This document shows, piece by piece, positions 61,477-64,000 of a stretch of DNA of 64,000 nt. The stretch is from Achromobacter pulmonis (lineage in GTDB: Bacteria; Pseudomonadota; Gammaproteobacteria; Burkholderiales; Burkholderiaceae_B): contig NZ_CADIJV010000005.1 of assembly GCF_902859765.1 (NCBI RefSeq), positions 124,001-188,000 of the forward strand, written 5' to 3'. Numbering within the stretch: position 1 is the stretch's first letter; every line of letters begins with the position of its first letter. The translations under genes and the position numbers were made by a program. The notes beneath the pieces are model-generated. The model ran no database searches. It saw only the letters and a list, made by a program, of their open reading frames with translations, and had not been told where the DNA came from.

Positions 61477-62520
61477 CTACAACGTCAGATCCGCCGTCGA
61501 CGTGCACATGGCGCCGACATACTTGCGCGGCGGCGCGCCGGCCAGGCCGAGGCGCTCGCGCGTGGCCTCGTCCAGGCTGGCGATGTTGCGCGCGCCGGGA
61601 ATGCCCAGGCCGCCGCGGGCGTCGATCGCCATGGCGTCACTCATGCACATGCGGTTCGGCTCCACGCAGCGGTTGACGATGGCGTCGAACAGGCCGGGGG
61701 CGACGCTGGCGTAGCGCTGCACCGGATTGCGTTCGCTCGGCTGTTCCAGTTTCAGGTAGGTGTCGCGGCCCAGCGTGGCGCCGGAGGCGCGGGCGTCGGC
61801 GATCCATTTGTCGAAGCCCTGCTGGTCCAGGCCATGGAAGCGAAAGCGCATGCCGGAAAAGCCCGCGCCGCTGTAGTTGGCGGACAGCCCTTCGTATTCG
61901 CCGGGGTGGTTGATGACGGCGTGCAGCGTGGTCTGCATGCCCGGCATGGCGTAGATCTGGCCGGCCAGCGCCGGGATGAAGAAGGAGTTCATCACCGTGG
62001 ACGAGGTGATCTTGAACTGGATCGGGCGATCGACGGGGGCCGCCATTTCATTGACCGCGGCCACGCCCTGTTCGGGATACAGGAACAGCCATTTCCAGTC
62101 GAGCGCCACGACTTCGACCACCAGCGGCTTGGTGCCGGGCGGCACCTCGCGGCCTTCGGACAGCCGCGCCAGGGGGCGGTAGGGGTCGAGCTGGTGGGTG
62201 CTGACCCAGGTGAGCGCGCCCAGCGCGATGATGATCAACAGCGGCGCGGCCCAGATCAGCAGCTCCAGCACCGTGGAGTGGTGCCAGTCGGGGTCGTAGT
62301 GCGCATCGCGATTGCTGGCGCGATAGCGCCACGCGAACAGGAAGGTCAGGCAGATCACCGGCACGATAATGAGCAGCATCAGGCCGGTGGAAATGATGAT
62401 GAGGTTGCGCTGCTGCAGCGCGATATCGCCCGATGGGGAGAGCAATACCGCATTGCATCCGGAGAGCAATGGCAGGGCGGCAAACAGGAACAATCCGCGG
62501 AGCCTTGGGAAAGACGGCAT
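61477..62520 (-). CDS. cyoA: Cytochrome bo3 quinol oxidase subunit II
   Basis: About 347 aa lipoprotein. Signal LFLFAALPLLSGC with lipobox, two membrane helices (NLIIISTGLMLLIIVPVICLTFLFAW; LELLIWAAPLLIIIALGALTWV), then a periplasmic cupredoxin domain (VVALDWKWLFLYPEQGVAAVNE, FFIPALAGQIYAMPGMQT) that lacks the Cu-A cysteines, as in quinol oxidases. Start 62520 has GGGG spaced 7 bp; ATG 62526 is an alternative. First gene of cyoABCD-surf1. No cyoE (haem O synthase) follows. Confidence 0.94.
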   Translation of the reverse strand: MPSFPRLRGLFLFAALPLLSGCNAVLLSPSGDIALQQRNLIIISTGLMLLIIVPVICLTFLFAWRYRASNRDAHYDPDWHHSTVLELLIWAAPLLIIIALGALTWVSTHQLDPYRPLARLSEGREVPPGTKPLVVEVVALDWKWLFLYPEQGVAAVNEMAAPVDRPIQFKITSSTVMNSFFIPALAGQIYAMPGMQTTLHAVINHPGEYEGLSANYSGAGFSGMRFRFHGLDQQGFDKWIADARASGATLGRDTYLKLEQPSERNPVQRYASVAPGLFDAIVNRCVEPNRMCMSDAMAIDARGGLGIPGARNIASLDEATRERLGLAGAPPRKYVGAMCTSTADLTL

Positions 62521-62742
62521 GGCCATACCCCGAAACGTAACCGTGGGAGTTAAACGCAACACTACGCTGGAAGCCGCGAAAAATCTAGGGTAAAAAGAGC
62601 AAAAGTATGCACGCGTAGGTGTGCGGGCCAGGGCTGGCCGCCAGCGCGGCACGGCACGCGAGTCCCGGCCGCATGTGCGTACGAGTGTGTTGCAAATTCG
62701 TAGACAAGGCGTTGTTCAAACATCCTTTCAGCGAGCACTCAC

Positions 62743-64000
62743 ATGGCGACCACCACGCATTATCCCGGCCACGCCTCCGCCTTGCCGGGCCAGGGCGCGA
62801 CAGGCGCAACCGGCAGCCACGCCAAGGTGGCGCCCGGCGAGATCGCGGTGGGGGTCGTGATCGGACGCGCCTCCGAATACTTCGACTTCTTCGTTTTCGG
62901 CATCGCCTGCGTGCTGGTGTTTCCACGGGTGTTCTTTCCGTTCGAACCGCAGCTTGAAGGCACGCTGTGGGCCTTCGTCATCTTCTCGTTCGCGTTCATC
63001 GCGCGGCCCATCGGCACCGCGGTATCGATGGCGATCCAGCGGCGCTGGGGGCGCGGCACCAAGCTCACCATTGCGCTGTTCCTGCTCGGCACCGCCACGG
63101 TCGGCATGGCCTTCCTGCCGGGCTACAACGCCATCGGCTCGCACGCCATCGTGCTGCTGGCGGTGTTCCGCTGCCTGCAGGGGCTGGCCTTCGGCGGTTC
63201 CTGGGACGGGTTGCCTTCATTGCTGGCGCTGAACGCGCCGCCCAAGCGCCGCGGCTGGTACGCGATGCTGGGCCAGTTGGGCGCGCCCATCGGCTTCATG
63301 ATCGCCAGCGCGTTGTTCCTGTTCCTGCATGTGACACTGACCGAGGCCGACTTCCTCGACTGGGGTTGGCGCTATCCCTTTTTCGTGGCCTTTGCCATCA
63401 ACGTGGTGGCGCTGTTCGCGCGGCTGCGGCTGGTGCTGACCGAGGAATACACGCAACTGCTCGAAGAGGGCGAACTGGAGCCCATCAGCACTGGCCAGAT
63501 GGTGCGCGAGCAGGGCTACAACCTGTTCCTGGGCGCGTTCGCGGCGCTGGCCAGCTATGCGTTGTTCCACCTGGTGACGGTGTTTCCGCTGTCGTGGATC
63601 GCGGTCAGCGCCACGCAACAGATTCCCGATGTGCTGATCGTGCAGATCATCGGCGCGGGCGTGGGCATCGTGGGCACCATCGCCTCGGGCTGGATCGCCG
63701 ACCGCATCGGCCGGCGCACCACGCTGGGCGTGCTGGCCGCGCTGATCGGCGTGTTCGCACTGTTCGCGCCGTGGCTGCTGGGCGGCGGCCCCAAGGCGCA
63801 GGACGCCTTCATCCTGATCGGTTTCGCGCTGCTGGGGCTGTCCTATGGCCAGGCCTCCGGCACGGTGACGGCCAACTTCAGCAAACGCTTCCGCTACACC
63901 GGCGCGGCGCTGACCACCGACATGGCCTGGCTCATCGGCGCGGCTTTCGCGCCGCTGGTGGCGCTGGGGCTGTCCGCGCGTTTCGGGTTGGTGGCGGTCA
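62743..64000 (+). CDS. MFS transporter, metabolite:H+ symporter (MHS) type, cut by window end
   Basis: At least 419 codons, continuing past the end. A basic/neutral N-terminal tail, then GVVIGRASEYFDFFVFGIACVLVFPRVFFPF, the MHS-type first helix. FIARPIGTAVSMAIQRRWGRGTKLTIALFLLGTATVGMAFLPGY includes the motif A region and LLAVFRCLQGLAFGGSWDGLPSL the helix-4 motif. Such carriers import organic acids, often aromatic or dicarboxylic. Divergent from cyoA by 222 bp. Substrate not determinable. Confidence 0.88.
   Translation, partial: MATTTHYPGHASALPGQGATGATGSHAKVAPGEIAVGVVIGRASEYFDFFVFGIACVLVFPRVFFPFEPQLEGTLWAFVIFSFAFIARPIGTAVSMAIQRRWGRGTKLTIALFLLGTATVGMAFLPGYNAIGSHAIVLLAVFRCLQGLAFGGSWDGLPSLLALNAPPKRRGWYAMLGQLGAPIGFMIASALFLFLHVTLTEADFLDWGWRYPFFVAFAINVVALFARLRLVLTEEYTQLLEEGELEPISTGQMVREQGYNLFLGAFAALASYALFHLVTVFPLSWIAVSATQQIPDVLIVQIIGAGVGIVGTIASGWIADRIGRRTTLGVLAALIGVFALFAPWLLGGGPKAQDAFILIGFALLGLSYGQASGTVTANFSKRFRYTGAALTTDMAWLIGAAFAPLVALGLSARFGLVAV

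Noticed and set aside
1-64000. Insertion sequences, phage or integron genes, CRISPR arrays, toxin-antitoxin pairs, tRNA genes.
   Set aside because: No transposase or integrase motifs, no regularly spaced repeats and no cloverleaf-like sequence were recognised; gene content looks like ordinary chromosome.

Overview
The window is about 64 kb of high-GC chromosomal DNA, densely packed with genes. It has no insertion sequence, phage gene, tRNA, rRNA or CRISPR array that I can see. Protein content points to Burkholderiales, family Alcaligenaceae, most likely Achromobacter or a close Bordetella relative. The pointers are a Bug-type solute receptor, Gram-negative porins of the betaproteobacterial type, a cyoABCD quinol oxidase with SURF1, and many LysR, AraC and MFS genes. 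This placement is inference from protein resemblance, not from a marker gene.

Layout. 0.2-2.9 kb: arsenic operon arsR-arsC-acr3-arsH (minus). 3.0-7.7 kb: a Fur-box-preceded operon of one MFS gene (frameshifted) and two half-size ABC exporters of the siderophore-import (YbtPQ/IrtAB) kind. 8.0-9.2 kb: a Ni/Co efflux pair, dmeR-dmeF, with its operator. 9.3-15.6 kb: small metabolic and hypothetical genes, including an oxygenase-like/glycosyltransferase pair and a YjaB-type acetyltransferase. 15.6-20.3 kb: BisC-type molybdoenzyme, DapA-family lyase, Bug receptor. 20.3-24.0 kb: MFS gene and AraC regulator diverging around a second Fur-like box, then an MdtG-like MFS gene. 24.0-28.6 kb: second ClpP, ArsR/SRPBCC pair, GAF-GGDEF cyclase, and a chemoreceptor behind a sigma-28-like promoter. 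28.6-32.4 kb: DOPA-dioxygenase-like and SUI1 genes, yafC-like LysR, dkgB, tas.

32.5-41.3 kb is the assimilatory nitrate/nitrite cluster and the most informative part of the window. A nitrate reductase fused to a CysJ-like flavoprotein (nasA) diverges from nirB-nirD-nasR. The 408-bp gap between them holds two back-to-back sigma-54 promoters, a central pair of NtrC-like sites, and an intrinsic terminator just before each start codon. In each leader the terminator's 5' arm can instead form a GGC-hexaloop-GCC hairpin whose loop has A1 and G4, the pattern known for ANTAR-protein RNA targets. The NasR encoded in the cluster has a C-terminal ANTAR domain. The inferred logic is nitrogen limitation (NtrC/sigma-54) AND nitrate (NasR antitermination) for both transcripts.

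41.3-50.5 kb: phosphoesterase, MarR-GNAT fusion with tandem operators, Tat-exported phospholipase C, an RcsB-like response regulator facing a degenerate EAL-like gene across an RcsB-box-like palindrome, WYL regulator and GST. 50.5-57.3 kb: ParB-like lipoprotein, ArsR-rhodanese fusion, MFS/AraC pair, two paralogous porins. 57.6-64.0 kb: cyoABCD-surf1 (minus) and an MHS-type MFS transporter cut by the window edge.
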